Assembly (NCBI GenBank): GCA_028290545.1 | Contig: JAQGJP010000033.1 | Location: forward strand, 1-64,000 | DNA length: 64,000 bases | From: Rhizobium sp. | Lineage (GTDB): Bacteria; Pseudomonadota; Alphaproteobacteria; Rhizobiales; Rhizobiaceae | Direction: 5' to 3' | In this document: positions 33,720 through 42,531 of the stretch, in pieces | Position numbering within the stretch: the stretch's first letter is position 1 | How the letters are laid out: the number at the start of each line of letters is the position of its first letter | The notes under the pieces: model-generated | Told to the model about the DNA's origin: nothing | What the model saw: only the letters and a program-made list of their open reading frames with translations | The model's database searches: none | Made by a program: the position numbers and the translations under genes

Positions 33720-35123
33720 ATGACTATTCGAACCATTGGGCCGAATTCGACCTATTCAAGCATTGACGAGGCGATGGCGCAGGCCGGGCCAGGTGACACC
33801 TTCAACCTGGAGTCCGGCTACAGCAACGAGGCCGCGACTGTTACCCGCAACAACGCCACCATCTTCGGCGAAGCCAGCTCGCACGGCATCGAGCTGCAAC
33901 TGGCGCAAGGTATCGCGACGGTGACGCTCACTGGCCATGCTCCGATAAATATCGTTGACGCGTCCGATGGTAACGGCATCGTCGGCAACGCTGGCAGGAA
34001 CCGCATCACAGTCTCGGGCGGCGTCGATGCGGTGGATGGCGGGCTTGGTGTTGACCGGCTCGTCGTGGATTATCGATTGGCCATCGGCGCAATCACCGGG
34101 GACTCGACCTCCAATTTTTCCGAAGCCGGAGGCGGCGGACGGACGGTGACGATGACCGACGGCACTATTGAACACTTCACCATCCTGACGGGGTCCGGCG
34201 CCGATACGATCACCACCGGTGACGGCAATGACATCATCAAGACCGGCAACGGTGCCTCGACTGTTTCTGCGGGACAGGGTGTGAATATCATCATCGGCGG
34301 GCGCAACAGCGACACGATCACCGCGCTCGACGGGGGGAATGTCATTCACGCGGGGAATGGTGCCAATAGTATCACCTCTGGCGGCGGCGATGACATCATT
34401 CTGTCGGGCATTGACGCGGACACCATCGTCTCGGCAGGCGGCGAGGACAGGGTCACGTTGCGCGGTGGTGCCGACACCGTCAATGCAGGCGCGGGAAACG
34501 ACCGGCTGATAATCGACTATTCGGCGATGACGACAAACGTATCCGGTGGCATTACCGGCGGCAACCACTCGACCGGCTATGTCGGCCACATTGCGGATGT
34601 GCTTGTCAGTTCGATCGATTTCCAGCGCAGCGAGCGCTTTGACATCACCACGGGCAGCGGCGATGACGCTGTTGTCACCGGAGACGGCTCTGACGTGCTC
34701 CGGGGCAGCGGGGGAAATGACCTGCTGAAAAGCGGCGGAGGCCGTGACGATGTATTCGGCGGTGGCGGCAACGATCAGATTTTCGGCGGCCTAGGCGCTG
34801 ATCTCATGAGAGGCGGCCGCGGCGCCGATGTTTTCGTTTTTCGCGCTGCCGTCGAGGCCCCCATTGGAATGGATCACGACGTCATCAAGGATTTCACGAT
34901 CGGAACCGACTCCATCGACCTCTCGGCGATCGATGCCAATTCGAACCGTGCGGGCGATCAGGATTTTGACTATATCGGCTCCGAGGCGTTTTCCTCGAAG
35001 GCAGGTGAGCTTCATTTCAGGAACGGCATCGTTTCGGGCGACATGGATGGGGACGGCACGGCTGATTTTGCCGTGGAGATTGCCGATCTCGCCAAGCTCA
35101 ACGGGTCTGACTTCATATTGTAA
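33720..35123 (+). CDS. RTX exoprotein with extended calcium-binding repeats
   Basis: The 467-residue protein has no signal peptide and starts after GGGAG. Nonapeptide-like repeats run through most of it, for example TGSGADTITTGDGNDIIKTGNGAST and SGGNDLLKSGGGRDD. It closes with a serralysin-type C-terminal domain (DSIDLSAIDANS, AGELHFRN, GDMDGDGTADF) and the type I tail NGSDFIL. The last 80 residues align with those of the proteins at 2913-4901 and 5803-7869. It probably shares their export system. The ECF sigma gene begins 167 bases downstream on the same strand. Confidence 0.88.
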   Translation: MTIRTIGPNSTYSSIDEAMAQAGPGDTFNLESGYSNEAATVTRNNATIFGEASSHGIELQLAQGIATVTLTGHAPINIVDASDGNGIVGNAGRNRITVSGGVDAVDGGLGVDRLVVDYRLAIGAITGDSTSNFSEAGGGGRTVTMTDGTIEHFTILTGSGADTITTGDGNDIIKTGNGASTVSAGQGVNIIIGGRNSDTITALDGGNVIHAGNGANSITSGGGDDIILSGIDADTIVSAGGEDRVTLRGGADTVNAGAGNDRLIIDYSAMTTNVSGGITGGNHSTGYVGHIADVLVSSIDFQRSERFDITTGSGDDAVVTGDGSDVLRGSGGNDLLKSGGGRDDVFGGGGNDQIFGGLGADLMRGGRGADVFVFRAAVEAPIGMDHDVIKDFTIGTDSIDLSAIDANSNRAGDQDFDYIGSEAFSSKAGELHFRNGIVSGDMDGDGTADFAVEIADLAKLNGSDFIL

Positions 35124-35290
35124 CCCGTCATTGCCCATCGCATGCCCGCATATGGCACTGAGGCCTGCATGGAACCGTCGTCCGGCCGTCGGCGATGGTT
35201 CCTGCGGGGTGCCCGCCGCCGTCTGTGCGGTTGCGTACAAGAACGATTCCGCTACTCGGCCATTACCCCTGCAGACCCAGGGAGCTTGCC

Positions 35291-35842
35291 ATGATGAATC
35301 ATTCCAGTGTCGCGCCTGTCGACGCACCGCACCAGCAGACACAATTCGAGCAGGACGTGCTGGCGCTGCGTCCGGTATTGACAGCATTTGCTCACCGGTT
35401 TTACCGCTCTGCCGACGATATCGAGGATCTTGTCCAGGAGACGCTCCTCAAAGCCTTGCGCAACAGCGATAAATTCCAGCCGGGATCGGCGTTGAAGTCG
35501 TGGCTGTTCACCATCATGCGCAATCATTTCTGCACCGAGATCAAGATGCGCAATCGTGAACCGGTGACAGCCTTCGACCATATGGAACTCCTGCCCGCCA
35601 GCTTCCCGAACCAGGAGTGGTGCCTCTATCAGAAGGAAGTGGCGCAGGCGATCAAGCGCATGCCTGCCGGACAGCGCGCGGCGCTTATCCAGATCAGCGC
35701 CGGCGTATCCTATGAAGACGCTGCCAGTTCATGCGGTTGCGAAGTCGGCACGATCAAGAGCCGGGTCAGCCGTGCCAGACGTCAGTTGACTGTCGAACTC
35801 GGCGATATCTTCCAGAAGGACGTCTACGGCGCTTGCAATTAG
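35291..35842 (+). CDS. RNA polymerase ECF sigma factor
   Basis: The 183-residue protein has sigma region 2 (RSADDIEDLVQETLLKAL, SALKSWLFTIMRNHF, about 48-90) and region 4 (AIKRMPAGQRAALIQISAGVSYEDAASSCGCEVGTIKSRVSRAR, about 120-163). GGGAG precedes the chosen ATG at 35291. No anti-sigma gene is adjacent, which differs from the usual ECF pair. The upstream neighbour is an RTX gene and the downstream gene is convergent. Its regulon cannot be inferred here. Confidence 0.9.
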   Translation: MMNHSSVAPVDAPHQQTQFEQDVLALRPVLTAFAHRFYRSADDIEDLVQETLLKALRNSDKFQPGSALKSWLFTIMRNHFCTEIKMRNREPVTAFDHMELLPASFPNQEWCLYQKEVAQAIKRMPAGQRAALIQISAGVSYEDAASSCGCEVGTIKSRVSRARRQLTVELGDIFQKDVYGACN

Positions 35843-35857
35843 GCTTTCCATTCCGCC

Positions 35858-36238
35858 TCAATAGATTCCATGCTGCTTGCAGGTTTGAGCGATCTCATCC
35901 GCCTGCTTGGCGGTCGTGCCCAGCCGGATCGATTCGAATTTGCCGGCAATGCCGGTATCCGGCGGGGTGATCAGCCCGAAGAACGGTTGCTTGGTAGGAT
36001 GCTTGTCCGTTTTCTGCTTGAACCCGACGAAGCCGCAAACCGGAAAGCCGCCGCCGTCCACTTTTCCGCTGGCGAAAAAGATACGGTTGAAGGTGGCGAT
36101 TTCGGGATCCTTCAGTTCGGCCCGGATCGCATCCTTGATCACCGTCAGCCATTTTCCCGGCGGTGTCATGCCCTTGGCGGCGGCTGGCCCGACACTCAGC
36201 AGCGTCAGCGCCATGGCAGTTAGAACGATCCTCGACAT
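35858..36238 (-). CDS. Small secreted hypothetical protein
   Basis: The 126-residue protein has a signal peptide (MSRIVLTAMALTLLSVGPAAAKG). The mature part contains FASGKVDGGGFPVCGFVGFKQKT and a second cysteine in AQTCKQHG, so one disulfide is possible in the periplasm. Two adjacent ATGs (36241, 36238) follow GGAGG; the second has the better spacing. It converges on the sigma factor gene with 15 bases between stops. I do not recognise a named family. Confidence 0.7.
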   Translation of the reverse strand: MSRIVLTAMALTLLSVGPAAAKGMTPPGKWLTVIKDAIRAELKDPEIATFNRIFFASGKVDGGGFPVCGFVGFKQKTDKHPTKQPFFGLITPPDTGIAGKFESIRLGTTAKQADEIAQTCKQHGIY

Positions 36239-36299
36239 CATGCGTCCTCCGATTCTGGTCTGGAGTAAAAAACATATGCGAGCGTGAACGTCGAGTGGG

Positions 36300-37307
36300 T
36301 CACAGCGCCACTGGCAGGCCGTTGGCATCAAACAGATGATAGTTGTTGCCCTTGGGCGAGAAGCTCAACGACTGACCGGCCCGGACGTCCGACTTGCCGC
36401 TTTGGCGGATGATGATCGGCTTGGCCGCACCCATATCGACATAAACGTAAGAATCCGGGCCGAGGTTTTCCGAATGCACGACAGTGCCGGACCAGACGCC
36501 ACCCGACGACTCGACCGAAAGGTGCTCGGGCCTGACACCGACTGTCGTCGCCTTGAAGCTGCCGGTATTTTTACCGGTCATGAAGTTCATTTCCGGCGAA
36601 CCGATGAACTGGGCGACGAACAGCGTCTGCGGATTCTCGTAGAGCTCCATCGGCGTGCCGATCTGCTGGACGACGCCATCGCGCAGCACCACGATCCGGT
36701 CGGCCATGGTCATCGCTTCGACCTGGTCATGGGTGACATAGATCATCGCCGTATCGGTGAGGTTGCGGTTGAGCTGGGCGATCTCCATGCGCATCTGCAC
36801 GCGCAGCGCGGCATCGAGATTGGAAAGCGGCTCGTCGAACAGGAATACCTTGGGGTTGCGCACGATCGCCCGGCCGATTGCCACCCGCTGCCGCTGGCCG
36901 CCTGAAAGTGCGCGCGGATGGCGCTTCAAATAAGGCGTCAGTTGCAGCTTTTCGGCGGCGGCATGGACCATCGCGGCGATCTGTTCCTTCGGCAGCTTCT
37001 GCAGTTTCAGCGAATAGGCCATGTTGTCATAGACGGTCATATGCGGATAAAGCGCGTAGGACTGGAACACCATGGCGATGCCGCGTTTGGACGGGCCGAC
37101 ATCGGTGACATCGACGCCGCCGATTTCCAGCGTACCGTCGGTAATCTCCTCGAGGCCCGAAATGCAGCGCAGCAGCGTCGACTTGCCGCAACCGGACGGG
37201 CCGACGAAAGCGACGAATTCGCCCGACCTGACTTCGAGATTGATGTTCTTCAGCACCTCGACCGCGCCATAGCGCTTGAAGAGATTGGTGATTTTCACAT
37301 CGGCCAT
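36300..37307 (-). CDS. Sugar ABC transporter ATP-binding protein (UgpC/MalK class)
   Basis: The 335-residue protein has Walker A GPSGCGKST (about 37-45), Q-loop VFQSYALYPHM, signature [14 protein letters not shown], Walker [13 protein letters not shown], switch histidine THDQ and a TOBE-type C-terminal domain with VGVRPEHL. The ATG at 37307 is preceded by GGAG at 6-base spacing; an ATG four codons earlier lacks one. It is the last gene of a binding protein-permease-permease-ATPase operon. It closely resembles the truncated ATPase at the window start. Confidence 0.94.
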   Translation of the reverse strand: MADVKITNLFKRYGAVEVLKNINLEVRSGEFVAFVGPSGCGKSTLLRCISGLEEITDGTLEIGGVDVTDVGPSKRGIAMVFQSYALYPHMTVYDNMAYSLKLQKLPKEQIAAMVHAAAEKLQLTPYLKRHPRALSGGQRQRVAIGRAIVRNPKVFLFDEPLSNLDAALRVQMRMEIAQLNRNLTDTAMIYVTHDQVEAMTMADRIVVLRDGVVQQIGTPMELYENPQTLFVAQFIGSPEMNFMTGKNTGSFKATTVGVRPEHLSVESSGGVWSGTVVHSENLGPDSYVYVDMGAAKPIIIRQSGKSDVRAGQSLSFSPKGNNYHLFDANGLPVAL

Positions 37308-37338
37308 GGGAAACTCCATCTGATAGAAAGGGACGGGC

Positions 37339-38205
37339 TCACTTGCCGACGCCCTGGCTGAGACCGCGGATGAACTGCCGTGAAAAGATCACGTAGAGCA
37401 CGATCAGCGGCACGATCCCGAGAGTGAGCGCCGCCAGCAGCGCCGGATAGTCGTTCATGAACTGGCCGACGAACTGCTGCACGCCGAGCGTGACGGTCTG
37501 GTTCTGCCGGCTGGGCGCGAGGATCAGCGGAAACCAGAGATCGTTCCAGACCGGCAGCATGGTCAGCGTCGCCACCGCCGCCAACCCCGGCTTGACGATC
37601 GGCAATGCGATCAGGAAAGTCCGGAACTCGCCCGCGCCATCGATCCGCGCTGCTTCCTTGAGTTCTGTCGGCACGGTGCGGAAATAGGCGACCATCAGCG
37701 TCACCGCGATTGGGATGCTCATCGCCGTATAGACGAGGATCAGCGACGTCAGCGTATCGACCAGATTCCAGGCGATCATGATCTCAAGAATTGGAACCGT
37801 GCCCAGCCGGATGGGCAGCATGATGCCGACGATGAACAGACCGGCCAGGATCGGCGCCAACCGCACCTTGTATTCCACCAGTGCAAACGCCGCGAGCGCA
37901 GCGGTGACGACCGTCAGCACGATCGTGGTCACCGTCACGATCAGGCTGTTGACATAATTGCCGACGATGTTGCCGCGCGTGAAGACCCGGAAATAGCCGT
38001 CGATGCTGAAGGTCTTGGTATTCGGCAGGTCGAACGGCCCGAGGAAGATGCCGGGCGTCGTCTTGAACGAGTTGAGGATGACGACGAAAATCGGGCCGAG
38101 CGCGAGCAATACGAAGAAGATCAGCAGCGCATGGACGACGACATGCTCGGCGGACCAGCTGGATTTGCGTTTACGGGTCTGAGGCATGGTTTGGGTCTGG
38201 GCCAT
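37339..38205 (-). CDS. Carbohydrate ABC transporter permease (MalG class)
   Basis: The 288-residue membrane protein has six predicted helices, starting with VVHALLIFFVLLALGPIFVVILNSF, and the EAA loop ELKEAARIDGAGEFRTFLIALPIVKPGL that contacts the ATPase. The ending FIRGLSQGVGK is typical of MalG-class permeases. It starts two bases after the partner permease stop and would form the membrane channel for a sugar or sugar derivative. Confidence 0.94.
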   Translation of the reverse strand: MAQTQTMPQTRKRKSSWSAEHVVVHALLIFFVLLALGPIFVVILNSFKTTPGIFLGPFDLPNTKTFSIDGYFRVFTRGNIVGNYVNSLIVTVTTIVLTVVTAALAAFALVEYKVRLAPILAGLFIVGIMLPIRLGTVPILEIMIAWNLVDTLTSLILVYTAMSIPIAVTLMVAYFRTVPTELKEAARIDGAGEFRTFLIALPIVKPGLAAVATLTMLPVWNDLWFPLILAPSRQNQTVTLGVQQFVGQFMNDYPALLAALTLGIVPLIVLYVIFSRQFIRGLSQGVGK

Positions 38206-38207
38206 GA

Positions 38208-39092
38208 TCAGAGCTCCACCTGCTTGAGGCGGCGGATGACCAGCCAGAAATACACTGCCGTCACCACCAGGATGAGCAGGAAAATCACCGTCGCCACCGT
38301 CGCGCCGAGATCGAGGTCGGCCACCTGACCGCTCGACCCGAAGAAGGTGCGATAGAAGAAGGTGCCGAGGATATCGGTGCTGTAGTTCGGGCCGGGCGCG
38401 GAGCCGTTCAATGCGAAGATCAGGTCGAAACCGTTGAAGGTCCAGATATAGGTGAGGATGACGATCAGGCCGAATTGCGGCGCGATCATCGGAAACTTGA
38501 TGCCCCAGAAGATCCGCCAGTTGCCGGCGCCGTCGAGCCGTGCGGCCTCGACGATGTCCTCAGGCACGGCAATCAGCGCACTGTAGAGAAAGATCATCGG
38601 AATGCCGACATATTGCCACACCGACATCAGCGAGATGGTCGGCAGCGCCGTCAGCTCGTTGCCGAGCAGCGGAAAACTCACCATGCCCCAGAGCGGATTG
38701 ATGATCAGCCGCCAGATGAACCCGACGATCACCACCGACAGCGTCGCCGGAATGAACAGCAGCGTGCGATAGATGCCTTCCGAACGCCTGAGCAGGCCTG
38801 ATGTCAGCAGTGCCGCCATCAGCAGTCCGACAGGCACCTCGACGATCAGATGGATGGCGAAATATTCGAAATTATTGACCAGCGCGTTCCAGAAGCGGGC
38901 ACTGGTGACCGGATGGGTGAACAGATAAATATAGTTGGCGAACCCGACGAACACGCGGCCCGGACCATCGGTATCGAAGAAGCTCATCACGATCGATGCC
39001 AACAGCGGCAGTACGGCAAAAGCCAGGTAGATCGCCAGCGCCGGCAGGACGAACAGGATCAGGCTCCAGCGTGCGGTTTGAGGTCGTGTCAC
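38208..39092 (-). CDS. Carbohydrate ABC transporter permease (MalF class)
   Basis: From the GTG at 39092, which has GGAG seven bases upstream, the protein has 294 residues. Helices begin with WSLILFVLPALAIYLAFAVLPLLASIVMSFF, and the EAA loop is VPEDIVEAARLDGAGNWRIFWGIKFPMI. A longer frame to 39125 starts with TTG and lacks a ribosome-binding site. The gene is separated from the upstream binding-protein gene by a hairpin (39132-39172). Confidence 0.92.
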   Translation of the reverse strand: MTRPQTARWSLILFVLPALAIYLAFAVLPLLASIVMSFFDTDGPGRVFVGFANYIYLFTHPVTSARFWNALVNNFEYFAIHLIVEVPVGLLMAALLTSGLLRRSEGIYRTLLFIPATLSVVIVGFIWRLIINPLWGMVSFPLLGNELTALPTISLMSVWQYVGIPMIFLYSALIAVPEDIVEAARLDGAGNWRIFWGIKFPMIAPQFGLIVILTYIWTFNGFDLIFALNGSAPGPNYSTDILGTFFYRTFFGSSGQVADLDLGATVATVIFLLILVVTAVYFWLVIRRLKQVEL

Positions 39093-39131
39093 GCGCGATC
39101 TCCGGAAGTGCAAAGGTCTCGACAATAGAAA

Positions 39132-39172
39132 AGGGCCTCATGCGCCGCTTTGTGGGCGGCACACAAGGCCCT
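39132..39172 (-). other. Intercistronic hairpin between binding-protein and permease genes
   Basis: AGGGCCT (39132-39138) pairs with AGGCCCT (39166-39172), and inside it GCCGC pairs with GCGGC around a 7-base loop. It begins 10 bases after the binding-protein stop on the minus strand and has no T-run. Such elements often protect the binding-protein mRNA and keep its level above that of the permeases. Confidence 0.65.
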
Positions 39173-39182
39173 GACTTACGAC

Positions 39183-40442
39183 TTACTTCTTCTGCGGACC
39201 ATACCAGGATTCAAGACCCTTCTGCAGTTCGGCAGTGGCCTTCTCCGGGGTGACGTCATCGCCGTTCATCATCGTCTGCAGCACCCGCCAGGTCTCGTCG
39301 TCGAGCGGCGGATTGCCTGAACTGAGGCGATCCAGCGCCAGGCGCGGCGTCAGCTTGGCCCCGGTCTTGAGGTCGGCCCATTTCTGCGCCAGCGCGTTCT
39401 TGTAAGTGACCTTCTGGTCGCTCATGGCGAAAAAGCCAGGCGCTTCATTGACATAGAGCTCCTGGAATTCAGGGCCGGCAAGCCAGTTGACGAAGGTCTT
39501 GGCAGCATCCATATGCGCGCTCTTGGAGTTGATGCCGATTGCCATGTCGGGCATTTCCTGCAGATAGCGGTCGCCGCCATCGGTTGCCGCCGGCGGACCG
39601 AAGACGCCGACATTCAGGCCTGTCGAGGTCACCTGGTTGATATCCCACGAACCGTCCGGCAGGATCGCGGCCTTGCCGATGGTGAACAGTTGCGTCATGT
39701 CGGAATAGTTCAGGCTCTGATAGCCGGCCGGCAGGAACGGCTTCCAGGCAGCGAATGCCTTGAAAGCATCGACGAAACCCGCGTCGGTCAGCTTCTGCTT
39801 GCCGTCGATCAGGCCAAGGCGGCCTTCCTCGCCCTTCCAGTAGGTCGGGCCGACGCTGTAGAGACCGTTATAGGCGAGCTGCCAGGAATCGGCGGCGCCA
39901 TAGGCGAGCGGCTCGTATTTACCGCTGTCCTTGATCTTCTGCAGCACGGCGATGAATTCGGCCTGCGTCTTCGGCGGCTCGATGCCGAGTTCCTTGAAGA
40001 TATCGACATTGTAGAAAAAGCCGGCCAGCACGGCCGCGACCGGCAGGCAGAAGGATGAGCCTTTTTCGTCGGTCCAGGCGGCACGCGACGTCTCGTCGAA
40101 ATTCTTCAGGCCTTCGAGACCATCGAGGGATGCGTAATAGCCGCGCTTGATCCATTCGCGATTGACGTCGAACGGGCGGCAGGTGATCAGGTCGGGACCG
40201 GCGCCGGCTTCCATCTGCGACTGGATGGCGGCATTGTATTCATTGGTATTGATCGGGGCGAACTCGACCTTGATATCCGGATTCTTCGCCTCGAATGCGG
40301 GCAGGATCTTGTCCTGCCAGACGGCGAGGTCCTCGGTCCGCCAGCTTCCCAGCTTCAGGGTGACCTGTTCGGCCATCGCGGCGCTGGACGCCAGCGTCGC
40401 GACCGCAAGGACGCACCCAATCAAACCATGCTTTGAACGCAT
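39183..40442 (-). CDS. Sugar ABC transporter substrate-binding protein (family 1)
   Basis: The 419-residue protein has a signal peptide (HGLIGCVLAVATLASSAAMAEQ) and family 1 features: LKLGSWRTEDLAVWQDKILPAFEAKNPDIKVEF, a mid-domain LPVAAVLAGFFYNVDIFKELG and AAKTFVNWLAGPEFQELY. GGGGAG precedes the ATG at 40442. It binds a sugar-like ligand in the periplasm. The enzyme genes transcribed divergently (oxidoreductase, SIS, kinase) point to an amino sugar or a modified disaccharide. Confidence 0.93.
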   Translation of the reverse strand: MRSKHGLIGCVLAVATLASSAAMAEQVTLKLGSWRTEDLAVWQDKILPAFEAKNPDIKVEFAPINTNEYNAAIQSQMEAGAGPDLITCRPFDVNREWIKRGYYASLDGLEGLKNFDETSRAAWTDEKGSSFCLPVAAVLAGFFYNVDIFKELGIEPPKTQAEFIAVLQKIKDSGKYEPLAYGAADSWQLAYNGLYSVGPTYWKGEEGRLGLIDGKQKLTDAGFVDAFKAFAAWKPFLPAGYQSLNYSDMTQLFTIGKAAILPDGSWDINQVTSTGLNVGVFGPPAATDGGDRYLQEMPDMAIGINSKSAHMDAAKTFVNWLAGPEFQELYVNEAPGFFAMSDQKVTYKNALAQKWADLKTGAKLTPRLALDRLSSGNPPLDDETWRVLQTMMNGDDVTPEKATAELQKGLESWYGPQKK

Positions 40443-40530
40443 TTGTATTCTCCCCTTTTTAAAGGCTTCAATTTCTCCCGCTCCGGGCTCTCCCGACCCC
40501 AAAGCCTACCGATTGACGATACCTCTCAAT

Positions 40531-40581
40531 ACCAGTTATGACAAGATATATTTTATCTTTCCCATTTTTGTCTTATGTGGT
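40531..40581. promoter_or_regulatory. Nested inverted repeats in the divergent promoter region
   Basis: ACCAGTTATGACAA (40531-40544) and TTGTCTTATGTGGT (40568-40581) are inverted copies matching at 11 of 14 positions. Between them AAGATA (40543-40548) and TATCTT (40554-40559) form a second, perfect inverted repeat. They lie between the binding-protein gene (start 40442) and the oxidoreductase gene (start 40616), so one regulator could control both. The GntR/UTRA protein encoded at 41653 is the obvious candidate. Confidence 0.55.
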
Positions 40582-40615
40582 ATGCACTGCGGGAATAAAC
40601 GTTCAGGAGGGAAAT

Positions 40616-41653
40616 ATGGTTGGAGTGGGGCTTCTCGGTTCGGGATTCATCGGCGAATGCTATGCGGATTCGCTTCTCGACGTCCGCAATGCGCGGCTGG
40701 TCGCCTGTTACTCGCGCAGCAGCGAGCGGTCGGCGGAATTCGCAAGGAAATGGGGTCCGGATGTGACAGCCCATCCCGACATGGACGCGCTCTGCGCCGA
40801 TCCGGCGGTCGATATCGTCGTCATCGCCCTGCCGAACGAGGTCCATCTCGAAGCCACCCGCATTGCCGCCAAGCATGGCAAGGCGGTGATCTGCACCAAG
40901 CCGCTGGCGCGGACTGAAAAGGAAGCCGCCGAGATGCTGAAGATCGTGCTCGATGCCGGCATCTGGCACGGCTACGCGGAAAGCGCCGTCTTCTCCCCCA
41001 AGATCGCCAAGGCCTATGACATGCTCAAAGCCGGCGGCATCGGCAAGCTCCTGACCATGCGCGCCCGGGAAGGCCATTCCGGCCCGCATGCGCCGCATTT
41101 CTGGAATGCCGAGACGGCCGGAGGCGGCGCGCTGCTCGACATGGGCTGCCACACGGTCGAATCCGCCCGCCACTTCTTCGGCAAGGACAATCCGGTCGTC
41201 GAGGTTCTGGGCTGGGGCGCCACGATGGTTCACACCGACAAGACCACCGGCGAGGACGCCTGCATCGTGCTGCTGAAATTTGCCGGCGGCGAACTGGCGA
41301 CACTGGAATCCTCGTGGATCGAGAAGGGCGGCATGCAGCTTCGCCATGAGCTCGTCGGTTCGGAAGGCCGCATCGTCACCGACAGTTCCGTCGGCCCGGT
41401 CTGGGGTTTCGTCGGCAAGCCGGTCGGCTATACCGTGGAAAAGGCCGACAGCGAGACCGGTTGGGTCTATCCGGTGCCGGAAGAAACGCGCGCATACGGC
41501 TTCTCGCAGCAGATGCGCCATTTTGTGGATTGCTTCGTCCAGAAGACTGCGCCACTGGAAACCTATGAGGATGGGGTTATCGTCAACCGCATCATAGACG
41601 CTTGCTATCGCTCGATGAAGACGAAGCAATGGGAACAGGTGGCGGCAAACTGA
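40616..41653 (+). CDS. Gfo/Idh/MocA family sugar oxidoreductase
   Basis: The 345-residue protein has an N-terminal Rossmann fold (GVGLLGSGFIGECYADSL), the nicotinamide-site segment CTKPLART where most relatives have EKP, and the catalytic-region block GGGALLDMGCHTVESARHFFG. AGGAGGG precedes the ATG. It probably oxidises or reduces a sugar hydroxyl with NAD(P). The substrate is unknown, but cotranscription with a regulator, SIS protein and sugar kinase suggests a step in catabolism of the imported sugar. Confidence 0.92.
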   Translation: MVGVGLLGSGFIGECYADSLLDVRNARLVACYSRSSERSAEFARKWGPDVTAHPDMDALCADPAVDIVVIALPNEVHLEATRIAAKHGKAVICTKPLARTEKEAAEMLKIVLDAGIWHGYAESAVFSPKIAKAYDMLKAGGIGKLLTMRAREGHSGPHAPHFWNAETAGGGALLDMGCHTVESARHFFGKDNPVVEVLGWGATMVHTDKTTGEDACIVLLKFAGGELATLESSWIEKGGMQLRHELVGSEGRIVTDSSVGPVWGFVGKPVGYTVEKADSETGWVYPVPEETRAYGFSQQMRHFVDCFVQKTAPLETYEDGVIVNRIIDACYRSMKTKQWEQVAAN

Positions 41654-42426
41654 TGGTCATGAAGGACGGCGCGGTCGCCCCACTCCAGTCGGACTCGCCC
41701 GAACCGCTTTGGCAGCAGGCTGCCCGGGCGATCACGCGCGAGATCGCGGCGGCGAAGCTCTCCTCCGGCAGCCGCCTGCCGCCGGAGCGCGACCTGCTGA
41801 CGCGTCTGTCGATCAGCCGGGTGACGCTGCGCAAGGCGCTGCACAGTCTGGTCAATTCGGGCGTTCTGGTGTCGTCGCATGGCCGCGGCTGGTATGTCGC
41901 CACCGAGGCGCATCAGGAATTTCCGCAGACGCTGGAATCCTTCAGCGAAACCGCAGCCCGGCTCGGGCTCGTGCCGTCATCGGACGTGCTGCGCGCCCAG
42001 GAGGCGCCTGCGACCCTCGACGAGGCCGAGGAACTGTCCGTCGCGCCGGGTTCGCCGGTCTTCCATCTCGAGAGGATCAGGCGGCTCGACGGCGTGCCGG
42101 TGGCAGTCGATATCTCCTATTTCTCCGCCATTCGCGGGCTGGATGTGTCTGCGATCGATTTCAAGACCGCCTCGCTGTTCCGCCTGCTGATCGACGCCGG
42201 CTTCGATCTTGCCCGCGCCGATTCGACCATCGAGGCGCGCGCCGCCGATTTCACGCTGGCCCGCCATCTCGGCATCGAGGTCGGCATGCCGGTACTCGCC
42301 ATGTGGCAATTGATCGAGGACGGCAATGGCCGTCCGGTCTGTTCGTCGACCATCACCTATGCCGGCGACCGCTATCGGTTGCGGACATCCTTTTCCCGGA
42401 TCGGGAAAAACACCGCGCAGGGGTAG
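41653..42426 (+). CDS. GntR family regulator with UTRA ligand domain
   Basis: The 257-residue protein has an N-terminal winged helix (LWQQAARAITREIAAAKLSSGSRLPPERDLLTRLSISRVTLRKAL, wing SSHGRGWYV) and a C-terminal UTRA domain (SVAPGSPVFHLERIRRLDGVPVAVD; GMPVLAMWQLIEDGNGRPVCSS). UTRA proteins bind sugar phosphates or similar effectors. Its ATG overlaps the oxidoreductase stop as TGATG, so it is translationally coupled; an earlier ATG at 41629 is possible. It likely represses this divergent locus through the inverted repeats at 40531-40581. Confidence 0.92.
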   Translation: MVMKDGAVAPLQSDSPEPLWQQAARAITREIAAAKLSSGSRLPPERDLLTRLSISRVTLRKALHSLVNSGVLVSSHGRGWYVATEAHQEFPQTLESFSETAARLGLVPSSDVLRAQEAPATLDEAEELSVAPGSPVFHLERIRRLDGVPVAVDISYFSAIRGLDVSAIDFKTASLFRLLIDAGFDLARADSTIEARAADFTLARHLGIEVGMPVLAMWQLIEDGNGRPVCSSTITYAGDRYRLRTSFSRIGKNTAQG

Positions 42427-42531
42427 GCAGCCGAACAGCACTTGAAATTTCCGTGACGATTGCCGGCCCGCGAGATCACCTTGCGGGCGCATGACGCGCG
42501 CGGCCGAATTTTGGAATTAAGGAGACACAAC

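Noticed and set aside
35291-35842. EcfG general stress sigma factor
   Set aside because: The PhyR and NepR genes that normally accompany EcfG are absent, and the sequence fits a generic ECF factor equally well.
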